Program-made: the position numbers and the translations under genes
DNA from: CAWJMN01 sp963844055
GTDB taxonomy: Bacteria > Planctomycetota > Planctomycetia > Pirellulales > Pirellulaceae
NCBI GenBank assembly: GCA_963844055.1
Contig: CAWJMN010000002.1
Coordinates: 1,178,001-1,242,000, forward strand
DNA: 64,000 nucleotides
Direction: 5' to 3'
Notes under the pieces: generated by a model
Databases searched by the model: none
What the model was told of the DNA's origin: nothing
Seen by the model: the letters and a program-made list of their open reading frames with translations, nothing else
Shown: in pieces, positions 40,503-48,575 of the stretch
Position numbering within the stretch: position 1 is the stretch's first letter
Layout: each line of letters begins with the position of its first letter

Positions 40503-41285
40503 GTGGCCAGCATCCTGGATAAGATCGTAACGACCAAACGTGAAGAGATCGCGCAAGCGAAGTCGAAGCTTCCTCTCGCCGAATTGCGAGCCCAACTGAA
40601 GGATGCGCCGCCGCTGCGTGACTTCTTCGAACCGCTCGCGCTGGGAAAAGGGATCCAGCTGATTGCGGAAGTGAAGAAGGCGAGCCCCAGCAAGGGAGTT
40701 ATTCGCGAGGACTTTGATCCGGTCCAGATCGCCAAGATCTATTCGCAAAATGGTGCGGCCTGCATTAGCGTCCTCACCGATGAGAAATATTTTCAAGGAA
40801 GCCTCGACTATCTGCGGGCCATTCGCAAAGCGATTCCTACCCCGCTGCTGCGTAAGGACTTCATTTTAGATACCTACCAACTGGTCGAAGCGCGGGTTGC
40901 CGGGGCGGACGCCATCTTATTGATTGCCGAATGCTTGGAAGATTGCGATCTGCGCAAGCTTTACAATGAAGCAGTCGAACTGGGCCTGGTGCCGCTGGTC
41001 GAGTTCTACGATGAAGAAAACCTCGAGCGTGTTTTGGCTGCCGGTGCTTCGCTGATCGGGGTTAACAATCGTGACCTGCGTACCTTTGAAGTCGACTTGC
41101 AACGTACGGTGCGGATGCGCCAAAAAGTGCCGCTAGACTGCGTACTCGTGGGAGAAAGCGGCATCCACTCGCGCGAAGATGCCACGATGCTGGAATCGGC
41201 CGGCGTTGACGCGATGCTTGTAGGCGAAAGCTTGATGCGGCAAAGCGATATCGCCGTGGCCGTTCGGAAGCTGCTTGGCAAATAG
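40503..41285 (+). CDS. trpC: Indole-3-glycerol phosphate synthase
   Basis: A 260-residue TIM-barrel enzyme catalysing ring closure in tryptophan synthesis. Motifs: ASILDKIVTTKREEIAQAK at the N-terminus, IQLIAEVKKASPSKGVIREDFDPVQIAKIYSQNGAACISVLTDEKYFQG near residues 48-98, LLRKDFILDTYQLVEARVAGADAILLIA, LIGVNNRDLRTFEVD, and VGESGIHSREDATMLESAGVDAMLVGESL at the phosphate site. All known catalytic positions fall in these blocks. The start is a GTG at 40503. It stands alone rather than in a trp operon. Confidence 0.96.
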   Translation: MASILDKIVTTKREEIAQAKSKLPLAELRAQLKDAPPLRDFFEPLALGKGIQLIAEVKKASPSKGVIREDFDPVQIAKIYSQNGAACISVLTDEKYFQGSLDYLRAIRKAIPTPLLRKDFILDTYQLVEARVAGADAILLIAECLEDCDLRKLYNEAVELGLVPLVEFYDEENLERVLAAGASLIGVNNRDLRTFEVDLQRTVRMRQKVPLDCVLVGESGIHSREDATMLESAGVDAMLVGESLMRQSDIAVAVRKLLGK

Positions 41286-41360
41286 GCGTAACGACTCAGT
41301 CAATCTGGTCCATCTCACTTCAGAACGAAGTGACTTTCGAAAAGCTCAAGAGGCACTGCC

Positions 41361-42155
41361 ATGACGGGTGTGATGGATACCTTAGGAAAGATCAACAGCT
41401 TCGTTCGCACGCTGCTGGCAACCGTTGCGTTTGGCGTTATTGCATTCGCCGGTTACTACGGCTTGCAAACCTATAATGCCAAAGAGATTGCTGACAAGGC
41501 ACTCGCCAAAGCGCAGGCCGACCTAGAGACGGCCCAAGCCACCATCGAAGAAAAAGAGACCCAAATCGTCGCCCAGGGGAAAGAGATCCTCAAGCTGAAT
41601 GCCGACATCGATCGCCTGCACACGGCGATGCGTCTTTTGAAAGTGGATCGCCGCCTGGCCCGCCTTACCGTGACCGACCAATCGGAAGATCCTGTCACCA
41701 AGCAAGTCTTCACCACGGTGGATTTTGAAGAACTCTCCCCACAAGGAGATACGATCGGGCCCAAGCGCTCTTTCAAAGTACATGGAGAGGTTTTGTACAT
41801 CGACAACTGGATCGTCAAGTTTGACGACAAATATGTGGAGCAAGCCGATTTGGATCGGTCGACTTCGCTTTGTTTGTTCCGTCGCATCTTTGGCGAGCAA
41901 CAACAGCCCATCGACGGCTTCACGCTCGATGAAGTGGGAATGCGTCCCCAGGCCTATGGGCGTGGCGGCCAACTGACGGACTTTGAGAAGAAGATCTGGG
42001 GCGACTTCTGGACCATCGCCAACGATCCCGACAAGGCCAAGGCCCTGGGCATTCGGGCCGCCAACGGTGAAGCGGTCTCCATGAAGGTGCAAAAGGGAAA
42101 GGCTTACAAACTGGAGCTTCGCGCCAGTGGCGGCCTGTCGATTGTGCCGGAATAG
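41361..42155 (+). CDS. Membrane-anchored coiled-coil hypothetical protein
   Basis: A 264-residue protein with one N-terminal membrane helix (LLATVAFGVIAFAGYYGLQ near residues 18-36), then a coiled coil of about 60 residues (ALAKAQADLETAQATIEEKETQIVAQGKEILKLNADIDRL), and a folded C-terminal domain from about residue 100 with RLTVTDQSEDPVTKQVFTTVDF and FKVHGEVLYIDNWIVKF. The pattern suggests an outward-facing domain held away from the membrane by the coil. No family was recognised. The gene follows trpC on the same strand by 75 bases; functional connection is not evident. Confidence 0.75.
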   Translation: MTGVMDTLGKINSFVRTLLATVAFGVIAFAGYYGLQTYNAKEIADKALAKAQADLETAQATIEEKETQIVAQGKEILKLNADIDRLHTAMRLLKVDRRLARLTVTDQSEDPVTKQVFTTVDFEELSPQGDTIGPKRSFKVHGEVLYIDNWIVKFDDKYVEQADLDRSTSLCLFRRIFGEQQQPIDGFTLDEVGMRPQAYGRGGQLTDFEKKIWGDFWTIANDPDKAKALGIRAANGEAVSMKVQKGKAYKLELRASGGLSIVPE

Positions 42156-42173
42156 GTTTTCGCTAGGCACGAT

Positions 42174-42681
42174 TTATTCGACCATCGCAAAAGCCGGATG
42201 GTAGGTAATGGTGCCGCTGGCATTCTGGAGATAGCCAGGCAGAAGCTCGATTAGCAGGAACGCTTCGGGCGGCGCATCATACGCGCAGCGAATATCAAAG
42301 TGGTGCGCGGGAACAAAACCCGCACGGGGGTAATAGCTCGGGTGCCCCAGCACGACCACCGCTCCATAGCCAAACGTCTTACACTGTGCAAGCCCTTCTT
42401 TGATCAACTCCAAACCGATCCCTTGCCGCTGACAATCGCTCAGCGACGGCCATCGGTGCCAGGCCCATGATTTTCAAGTCGGCATGGCCTGGAAGGGTGA
42501 CGGGCGAAAACGCAATGTGCCCCACCACTGCAGCATCCTTTACGGCCACGAGTGAAACAAACGGCGTCGCTTGCTGCCGAAGCGCATCGACAAGCTTTGC
42601 TTCGCCTGGCTGGCCAAAGGCGGCCGTATTTAGGGCGAAGATGGCTTCGTAGTCGGCAGGTTGTTCAGGGCGAATGTGCAT
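42174..42681 (-). CDS. GNAT-family N-acetyltransferase, frameshifted
   Basis: The N-terminal half (MHIRPEQPADYEAIFALNTAAFG... to IMGLAPMAV) and C-terminal half (QRQGIGLELIKEGLAQCKTFGYGAVVVLGHPSYYPRAGFVPA) lie in neighbouring frames and overlap near 42440. Together they make a 168-residue GNAT enzyme, of the YhbS-like branch, with the acetyl-CoA loop QRQGIG and the VLGHP-YY..FGF type strand. The shift is caused by one extra base at 42441, within GCTCAGC; removing it gives MAVASDCQRQGIG. As written, both halves would be separate, and neither would form an active enzyme. Substrate unknown. Confidence 0.82.
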
Positions 42682-43040
42682 GAGCGAAGTTCGGGGCTGG
42701 TGTGCGAGTTATCCACAAGCTTATTGATCGTAGCCGAGAATCGCAAAAGCGGGAAAGTGATGAGACAATCTTAGATCAGTAGAAGTTGGAAAGCGCTTCG
42801 CACGCGGCAAGGTACGGCGTCTACTTTTTGGGGAGTGGTGCGAGGGTTGGGCCGTGGTTTTGTCAGGCCTGACGGCTCTGACCTACAAAAGCAAAGCAGA
42901 TTCAGCCACCGTCTCTAGCCGATAGCAGGCCAAGAGAAAATGGCCTATTTAGGTCATTTTCCCGGGGAGTTTCGGCAGGCCAGAATAGAGGCGATGTTTG
43001 CCTGTTTCTAGGAATTGGCTTTTGTAAAGTTGAGAAAGCG
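42682..43040. other. Divergent intergenic region, nothing recognised
   Basis: About 360 bases between the GNAT gene and the YhaM-like gene, both reading away from it. A single TTATCCACA (42709-42717) matches the DnaA-box sequence but is not part of a cluster. No repeat or gene. Confidence 0.5.
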
Positions 43041-44042
43041 ATGGCCCCGAAGACCAAGCCTGTTAGGCTCTGTGACCTCACCAACGGCGAAGAGGCGGAT
43101 ACGTTTGCGATGCTTTCCGCCAAGTCGGACGCGGCGACGCGCGATGGCAAGCCGTATTTGCGCGTCACCTTTCGCGATGCGATTCGCGAGGTGACCTTTC
43201 CGATCTGGAGCGACTCCGCCTGGGCCAAAGCGGCCAGCAAGGAATGGAAGGTTGGCGAGTGCTATAAACTGCGGGCCGTTTATCGGGTGACGAACTTTGG
43301 TCCACAGCTCGACATTCGCAAGATCCGTGCGGTAGTCCCCACGGACGCCGACGATGGCTTTGACCCTCAAGAGTGTCAGCCGCGAACACGATTTGATCCG
43401 GCCGCCATGTTTGAGCAGCTTTTGGCGATTGCCGACCAAGAGCTTTCCCCCACGCCACTACGGCAGATTACCAAGGAACTGCTGATCGAACATCGCGAGA
43501 TCCTACTGACGCTACCTGCCGCCCGGCGGAACCATCATGCGTTTGTAGGCGGCTTTTTAGAGCACGTGCTAAGCGTCGCGCGGAATGCCGTTTTTCTGGC
43601 GGACAAGTACGGCCGCGACTATGACGACTTGGTGCCCCCTCTTTGCCGGGACCTTGTGATTGCCGGGGCAATTTTGCATGACATTGGCAAAGTGCAAGAG
43701 TTGCAAGCGACGGCCGGCGGCGCCGAGTACAGCTTGGTGGGCGAACTGCTGGGACATATTTTACTAGGGCGCGACATGATCCGCGCGAAGGCGGCCGAGC
43801 TGAACTTTTCGGGCGAGATGCTTTTGCGGCTAGAGCATATCATCGTCTCGCACCAGCGCTTGGCCGAATGGGGCTCCCCCAAGCCGCCCATGACCCCCGA
43901 AGCGATGCTGGTTCACTTTGCCGACGACTGCGACGCCAAGTTCCACACGCTGTATACTGCTCTGCAAGAACCGGGCAGCACTCCGTTTACCAGCAGTAAA
44001 AATCCGCTGCAATACAAGGTGTTTCGGGGAAGCGGGGAGTGA
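43041..44042 (+). CDS. YhaM-like 3'-5' exoribonuclease (OB fold plus HD domain)
   Basis: A 333-residue protein. The first 110 residues form an OB-type nucleic-acid-binding domain (AMLSAKSDAATRDGKPYLRVTFRD, YKLRAVYRVTNFGPQLDI). The rest is an HD domain: NHHAFVGGFLEHVLSVARNA, GAILHDIGKVQEL near residue 215 with the HD metal pair, LLGHILLGRDMI and IIVSHQ. This architecture is that of YhaM/CBF1-type 3'-5' exoribonucleases (3'-phosphatase and exonuclease activities known in Gram-positive members). All metal-ligand histidines are present. No neighbour suggests a specific RNA target. Confidence 0.88.
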   Translation: MAPKTKPVRLCDLTNGEEADTFAMLSAKSDAATRDGKPYLRVTFRDAIREVTFPIWSDSAWAKAASKEWKVGECYKLRAVYRVTNFGPQLDIRKIRAVVPTDADDGFDPQECQPRTRFDPAAMFEQLLAIADQELSPTPLRQITKELLIEHREILLTLPAARRNHHAFVGGFLEHVLSVARNAVFLADKYGRDYDDLVPPLCRDLVIAGAILHDIGKVQELQATAGGAEYSLVGELLGHILLGRDMIRAKAAELNFSGEMLLRLEHIIVSHQRLAEWGSPKPPMTPEAMLVHFADDCDAKFHTLYTALQEPGSTPFTSSKNPLQYKVFRGSGE

Positions 44043-44282
44043 CCTGTTTGCAGATCCTGACGCTTGGTCTTTTACACCTGCATTTTCAGAGCCGGAAGCG
44101 TTAGCGCCCGGTCATCTCCCTCGGCAATTTTGCTGTGCCTGTGGACAAGTCACTTGCGAGAGAGCCCGCCGTTTTGAAGCCGATAGATAAAACTGGAATG
44201 GATCAAACGTGAGAAACCCTCCACGGGAAGTTGCCGCTCGTTTGACGTTCTGTAATTCCGTCCAATTGGCCAGCACCAGCGA

Positions 44283-44654
44283 CTAAGCAAGCCTAGAGCA
44301 CCAAAGAAAGATCGACGCACTCGCTGCGAGCACATAACACGTAAGTGGCAACATCCACAGGTCGAGCCAACCAATCTCCACCCATAATGGATTCGCTGGG
44401 TTATAGTACAGCGACACGGTCTGGCCAGCCGACCAGCGTCTATAACAATACCCCGAGTTGCAAACTGTGAGAATCTGTCGCCCATCAGCAGTTTCGAATC
44501 TGACCACAGCTTGATAGAAAGGCTGGCCGTCGTTGCGTCTAATCCGATATCGCACGATTTGTGCGGTTGCCACAGGCCACCAGAGCATGACCCTGACTGC
44601 ATGACACGTCAAACATATGCCGCCAACGAACAGTATCGCCGCAACGACTAACAC
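44283..44654 (-). CDS. DUF3592-like small membrane protein
   Basis: A 123-residue protein with a hydrophobic segment at each end (VVAAILFVGGICLTCHAVRVMLWW and LDLWMLPLTCYVLAASASIFLW). The outside domain between them has WPVATAQIVRYRIRRNDGQPFYQAVVRFE and VSLYYNPANPLWVE; the W...A.I......Y...V.Y and V.V.YNP pattern is that of the DUF3592 family, small membrane proteins of unknown function. It stands alone between genes on the other strand. Confidence 0.72.
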   Translation of the reverse strand: MLVVAAILFVGGICLTCHAVRVMLWWPVATAQIVRYRIRRNDGQPFYQAVVRFETADGRQILTVCNSGYCYRRWSAGQTVSLYYNPANPLWVEIGWLDLWMLPLTCYVLAASASIFLWCSRLA

Positions 44655-45025
44655 TTCATCGGCTCCTTCACATAGCGCCCCTTAGTCTTGGTCAGACTGA
44701 ACTCGCCCAGGCAGTTGTTACATTCTATCACCCGGCAGAAGCCAAATCATCCTAGCCTCGGGCTTCCAAGAAGCATTTACGATGGAGGATCGCATCTGAT
44801 TGCCAACCATTTTCCAATTCCTTATGACAGATTGCATTCCGCTGCTTTACAATATCAGCAACTGAATGAAGCCACCGCTTGGGCGAAATTAGAACGATGA
44901 CTGACAACTGGTTTACCGGTTACCCGTCGCATTGTGTTAGGAATTACGCAGGGCACAATCGAGGAGCATAGGCATTTCAATGCAAGGTGTCTTTATTGGC
45001 TCTTTTGTGAGATAGAAGGTATTTG
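44655..45025. other. Intergenic region, nothing recognised
   Basis: About 370 bases between divergent small membrane protein genes. Short frames occur but lack protein character. No repeat seen. Confidence 0.45.
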
Positions 45026-45571
45026 ATGCGATTTTCAACTTGGCCGTCAGCACTTCGAGCCACTGCAATCGTATTTGCAGTATTGGGCATTCTTGGGCTG
45101 ACGCTCGGTGGTCTCCTGGTGGTCTATATGTATAGCGCCGCCAAGTCATTTAATCCGCAGTTGAGTCGGCAAATGCCGAACGCCAACCCACATCCAGCTA
45201 TTACGTTTATTAATGCTGGCACTGAAAGCTTTAATTGGAAAGTCGACAATAGCTTTGAAATATCGTTCGATAAGCGGTTTGTCGTCAATGAGAACACAAA
45301 ACTCGGAGACTTGCCCCAAGGCTGGAAGATTCGTGACAACGATAGTCCCATGGGCGGCTTGGTAGTTGTCGACGACGAATCAGGTGTGGAGGTGTTTTTG
45401 GCAACAGTGACACCACAGCATCAAATTATTCTTGAATTGTCGGTCGATTATACCGACCCACGGCACCACATCATTATTACCGACCGTCGCACTGGTCGAA
45501 CCTTCGAAATCAATGGTGCGCCTGCCACCGAAGAAGCACTACAAGAGTTTTTCAGAAACGCCCCACGGTAA
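45026..45571 (+). CDS. Membrane-anchored hypothetical protein, family of three in window
   Basis: A 181-residue protein with one N-terminal membrane helix (ALRATAIVFAVLGILGLTLGGLLVVYMYSA) and an outside domain. The ATG at 45026 has GAAGG six bases upstream. It is closely related to the protein at 61352: both share AxxFNPxxxx, PHPAITxxxxGT, WKVDxSF, NExT.......LPxxWK, VVDD and an EFFRNAPR/EFFESAPR end. The copy at 21866 is a more distant relative. No family was recognised, so function is unknown; the domain probably lies outside the membrane. Confidence 0.72.
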   Translation: MRFSTWPSALRATAIVFAVLGILGLTLGGLLVVYMYSAAKSFNPQLSRQMPNANPHPAITFINAGTESFNWKVDNSFEISFDKRFVVNENTKLGDLPQGWKIRDNDSPMGGLVVVDDESGVEVFLATVTPQHQIILELSVDYTDPRHHIIITDRRTGRTFEINGAPATEEALQEFFRNAPR

Positions 45572-45653
45572 CGCCCGTAGTCCTAGAGAGTCGCGAGCGA
45601 TCTAGGTTCGGTGCACATCCCGTTAGTACGATTCACCCTCAAAGAAGGCCACC

Positions 45654-47180
45654 ATGAAAAAGCCGAATTGCTACTGCCGAAGGATGCTAGTCATACTGGC
45701 GTTATCCTGCTTGGCTTTTTCTAAGCAGCAGACCTGTGTAGCGCAAGACCCCGCTCCCAAAAAGGCAAATCCTGCGGAGGCGTTCTATCGCAGCGATGAA
45801 GTCCAGTCGGTTCATCTAACGATTGAACCACAAGAGCTCAAGCGGATGCAAGCGGCATTGCCAGAGCGGATCTCGGTGAAGGGCTCTTTTCGCTGGAACG
45901 ACATTTCGGTCGATAATGTGGCGGTTCGCTACAAAGGGAACAGTTCCAGCGGCCCGAAGCAGCAGCACAAGCGAAGCTATCTGGTCAAGTTTAATGAGTA
46001 CGAAAGCGAGCAGCGTTTTCTTGGTTTACGCCGCGTCTCGTTTGATAACTGCGTGCAGTTTGGCAGCCTGTTCAGCGAACCGATCATCACCGAGATCCTG
46101 CAAGATCAAGGAATTCCTGCGCATCGCTGCAACTATGCCAAGCTCTATTTGAACGGCGAGTACCAAGGGGTCTATGGCAACGTGGAACGGATCGATGAGA
46201 CCTTCCTCGAAAACCACCTTCCCGATCCCCAGGGCCTTCTGTTTAAGGTCGATGAAGGAGGGCCGGGGGGCAATCTTCAATTTCTGGGCGATGATCCCGC
46301 GCCTTATGCACGAACGTTTGAGCCGGAAACGAAGCTATCGAAGCAATCGCCAGAGCAACTCATCGGCTTCATCAAGCTGATCAACCAATCCAAGCCGGGC
46401 GAATTCGCGAAACCGTTTGACGCCAAGATGGAGTCAGACGATTTTCTGCGGGTAACTTCGGTTCTTCTCTTTGCGGGAGCCTTTGATCAGCTGACAGGCT
46501 GGAATCCCCACAACTATTACTTGTATCACGATGGCGTTCATGATCGCTGGCGCTATTTGCCGTGGGATTTGGATGTGGGCTTTTGCGAAGTGGCCTTTGG
46601 CCAGGTTCGAGTTCTTGATGAATGGAACGCCGCTTGGCCTATTCCCGGGCCGTCTCCTAATCCGCTGCTAGAGCAAATTGTGGCCGATCCCCAATTGCTG
46701 AAGCGGTATCGCGGCGAGGCGATGAAGATTCTGGACAAGTACTTTGAGCCAGAGCAGCTTTGCGCAAAGATTGATGCCAAGTACGCCTTGATCAAGGAAG
46801 CTCTTCAAGAAGATCCGTTTCCCCCGCGGCGAATTACCAACCCCAGCGACAAAAACTATGAAGACATTATCGCGTCGATGAAGACTTTCATCCGCAAACG
46901 CTATATCAGCGCACATCAGCAACTAGAAAACCCTGGCCCACGCCCGGCCGTCGTTCATCGCCCCCAACAAGGCCCGCCGATTCAGCTGATGATGAAGGTA
47001 CAGCGAGTGCAAAAGGCTGCCGAAGCGATGGCGCGTGCGGGGAAGGACATCAGCCCCATTCAAAAGGTGATGCAGCGAGTCGGCCCGCTGCTTCAGCAAG
47101 GAAAAATGAACGAAGCTGAAAAGTTAGTGAATGAGGTACTTCAATTATTGGGCGAAGAACCGAAGAAGGATGGCAAGTAG
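45654..47180 (+). CDS. CotH-family protein (secreted, protein-kinase-like fold)
   Basis: A 508-residue exported protein; signal peptide LVILALSCLAFSKQQTCVAQ. CotH-family features are plain: VHLTIEPQELKRM, VAVRYKGNSSSGPKQQHKRSYLVKFNE, FLGLRRVSFDNCV, and YLNGEYQGVYGNVERIDETFL, then LFKVDEGG and the later HDRWRYLPWDLDVGF. CotH proteins in spore formers are atypical kinases that phosphorylate proteins; the catalytic role in planctomycetes is not known. The last 90 residues are a helical extension (VHRPQQGPPIQLMMKVQRVQKAAEAMARAGKD) rich in Lys, Met and Gln. Start has AGAAGG five bases upstream. Faces periplasm or surface. Confidence 0.88.
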   Translation: MKKPNCYCRRMLVILALSCLAFSKQQTCVAQDPAPKKANPAEAFYRSDEVQSVHLTIEPQELKRMQAALPERISVKGSFRWNDISVDNVAVRYKGNSSSGPKQQHKRSYLVKFNEYESEQRFLGLRRVSFDNCVQFGSLFSEPIITEILQDQGIPAHRCNYAKLYLNGEYQGVYGNVERIDETFLENHLPDPQGLLFKVDEGGPGGNLQFLGDDPAPYARTFEPETKLSKQSPEQLIGFIKLINQSKPGEFAKPFDAKMESDDFLRVTSVLLFAGAFDQLTGWNPHNYYLYHDGVHDRWRYLPWDLDVGFCEVAFGQVRVLDEWNAAWPIPGPSPNPLLEQIVADPQLLKRYRGEAMKILDKYFEPEQLCAKIDAKYALIKEALQEDPFPPRRITNPSDKNYEDIIASMKTFIRKRYISAHQQLENPGPRPAVVHRPQQGPPIQLMMKVQRVQKAAEAMARAGKDISPIQKVMQRVGPLLQQGKMNEAEKLVNEVLQLLGEEPKKDGK

Positions 47181-47253
47181 TCAGCCAGGCAATGGCGGGT
47201 GACCACTTTATGAATGTTCAAAACGGCATGAGCCCCACAAGCAGGCTTTTGCT

Positions 47254-47580
47254 TTACTGCTTGATCCGCCAAATCGCCAGATAAACGGCTGCGTGAAGCA
47301 TGCCAGGTAAACAACCCCAGTCGAGCAGCAAACCCGTCCACCAGTAGGAACGAACCAGAGGCAGCGGAATCAACGCGATACCAATGCCGAATAAAGCCCC
47401 ACCAATTCCTGGCGTCCAAGAGCTATGTTTGCGACTGGCAAGCCATGTGTAAATGGTTAGCCAGTTCATCGTCATAACAAAAACACCACCGATCAAGCAA
47501 GCAATCGAAACCAGCCACTGGAGAGCATTAATCACAGAACACCTCAAACATCGTTTCGCGACTTGATCTTTGCTTTTCAC
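47254..47580 (-). CDS. Small membrane protein, hypothetical
   Basis: A 108-residue protein with about three hydrophobic segments: VINALQWLVSIACLIGGVFVMTMNWLTIYTWL, GGALFGIGIALIPLPLV and the C-terminal LLLDWGCLPGMLHAAVYLAIW. No family recognised. It converges with the CotH gene and sits 42 bases upstream of the FGE-like ORF on the other side. Coding is supported by pattern only. Confidence 0.55.
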   Translation of the reverse strand: MKSKDQVAKRCLRCSVINALQWLVSIACLIGGVFVMTMNWLTIYTWLASRKHSSWTPGIGGALFGIGIALIPLPLVRSYWWTGLLLDWGCLPGMLHAAVYLAIWRIKQ

Positions 47581-47621
47581 AGGCCTCTGGCAACGCCTAG
47601 CATATCGCCAATAACGCCAAC

Positions 47622-48575
47622 CTAGTCTTTCTTCTGCGCCTCTCGAACTGCTTCTACCGACAAGGCTACGCGGAAGCCAACGCGAGTATCGCGAGGAACG
47701 CCATTGGTGGCATGTCGATGGGAAGAGCGGCTATGCGTTGCGGTGGCATTCCAGGGGCCACCTCGAATTATCCGTTCTGAATTGAAGGAGGTTAAGCAAA
47801 CCGGATCGACGGAGACTTGATTGGCAAACTGTTGGTAGAAAGTCGGTTCCCAGTAGTCCTCGACCCATTCCAGCGCATTTCCATGCACGTCAAATAGCCC
47901 CCAGGGGTTTTCTTTCAGCTCCCCAACAGCATGCGTTCGATCACCACTGTTTTCCGTGGTCCAACCGATTTGCGCAAGGCTTGGGAAATCGTTGCTAAAC
48001 CAAAAGGGTGTTGTTGATCCAGCTCGGCACGCAAATTCCCATTCCGCTTCGGTCGGTAACCGATAACCATTGCCTTTAAGGCGAGTCATCGTGTCGCCAG
48101 CACGAAAGTAGTGCGGCTTCAAGGATTGCTTCTGGCAGAGATTGATGCAGAACTGTGTCGCATCACTCCAGCTCACACTTTCAACCGGATGATTAGCCGT
48201 GTCGAGATTAGCGACCGCTTCTTTTCCATCTCCGGTCGAAGAAAAATAGGAAGGGTTCGTGCCCATGATGGCCAAGTATTCCTTTTGAGTTACCTCATAG
48301 GTTCCTAAATAAAAGGGCTGTGAAAGTATCACTTGATGTTGTGGCCCCTCACTTTGGATACGTGTTTGCCAATACAAAATAGGATCCAACTTCAGCGCAG
48401 CTTGAATTTCTTCTGGAGTGCTGCCCATGGTGAATTGCCCGGCAGGAATCAATTGAAACCGGATTCCCAGTTGGTCTGTATAAGTCACCGGCACGTTCAA
48501 ATAGTCGGCCCAGTCCTGCTGGTGCTTCTTCGCTGAGCTCGGCATCAAATGGCGCAATCGCAGGGAGTGGAGCAT
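47622..48575 (-). CDS. FGE/SUMF1-like domain; 3' part of a frameshifted kinase gene
   Basis: About 300 residues homologous to formylglycine-generating-enzyme-type domains. Motifs: GIRFQLIPAGQFTMGST, HQVILSQPFYLGTYEVTQKEYLAIMGTNPS, VESVSWSDATQFCINL, YRLPTEAEWEFACRAGS, and WGLFDVHGNALEWVEDYW. The first codons of the open frame have no domain similarity, but from SAKKHQQDWADYLNVP onward it matches the start of the domain in the kinase gene just upstream. Deleting one base at 48535 joins the two frames as FDAELAKKHQQDW, the same layout as FDSTKAKEHQKAW in the first domain. So this is probably the second of two tandem FGE-like domains of one protein. In planctomycetes these domains often serve in binding, not only sulfatase activation. 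Confidence 0.82.
   Translation of the reverse strand: MLHSLRLRHLMPSSAKKHQQDWADYLNVPVTYTDQLGIRFQLIPAGQFTMGSTPEEIQAALKLDPILYWQTRIQSEGPQHQVILSQPFYLGTYEVTQKEYLAIMGTNPSYFSSTGDGKEAVANLDTANHPVESVSWSDATQFCINLCQKQSLKPHYFRAGDTMTRLKGNGYRLPTEAEWEFACRAGSTTPFWFSNDFPSLAQIGWTTENSGDRTHAVGELKENPWGLFDVHGNALEWVEDYWEPTFYQQFANQVSVDPVCLTSFNSERIIRGGPWNATATHSRSSHRHATNGVPRDTRVGFRVALSVEAVREAQKKD

Noticed and set aside
42709..42717. DnaA-box-like TTATCCACA
   Set aside because: Single occurrence without a cluster, AT-rich unwinding region or dnaA/dnaN neighbours, so no origin is supported.
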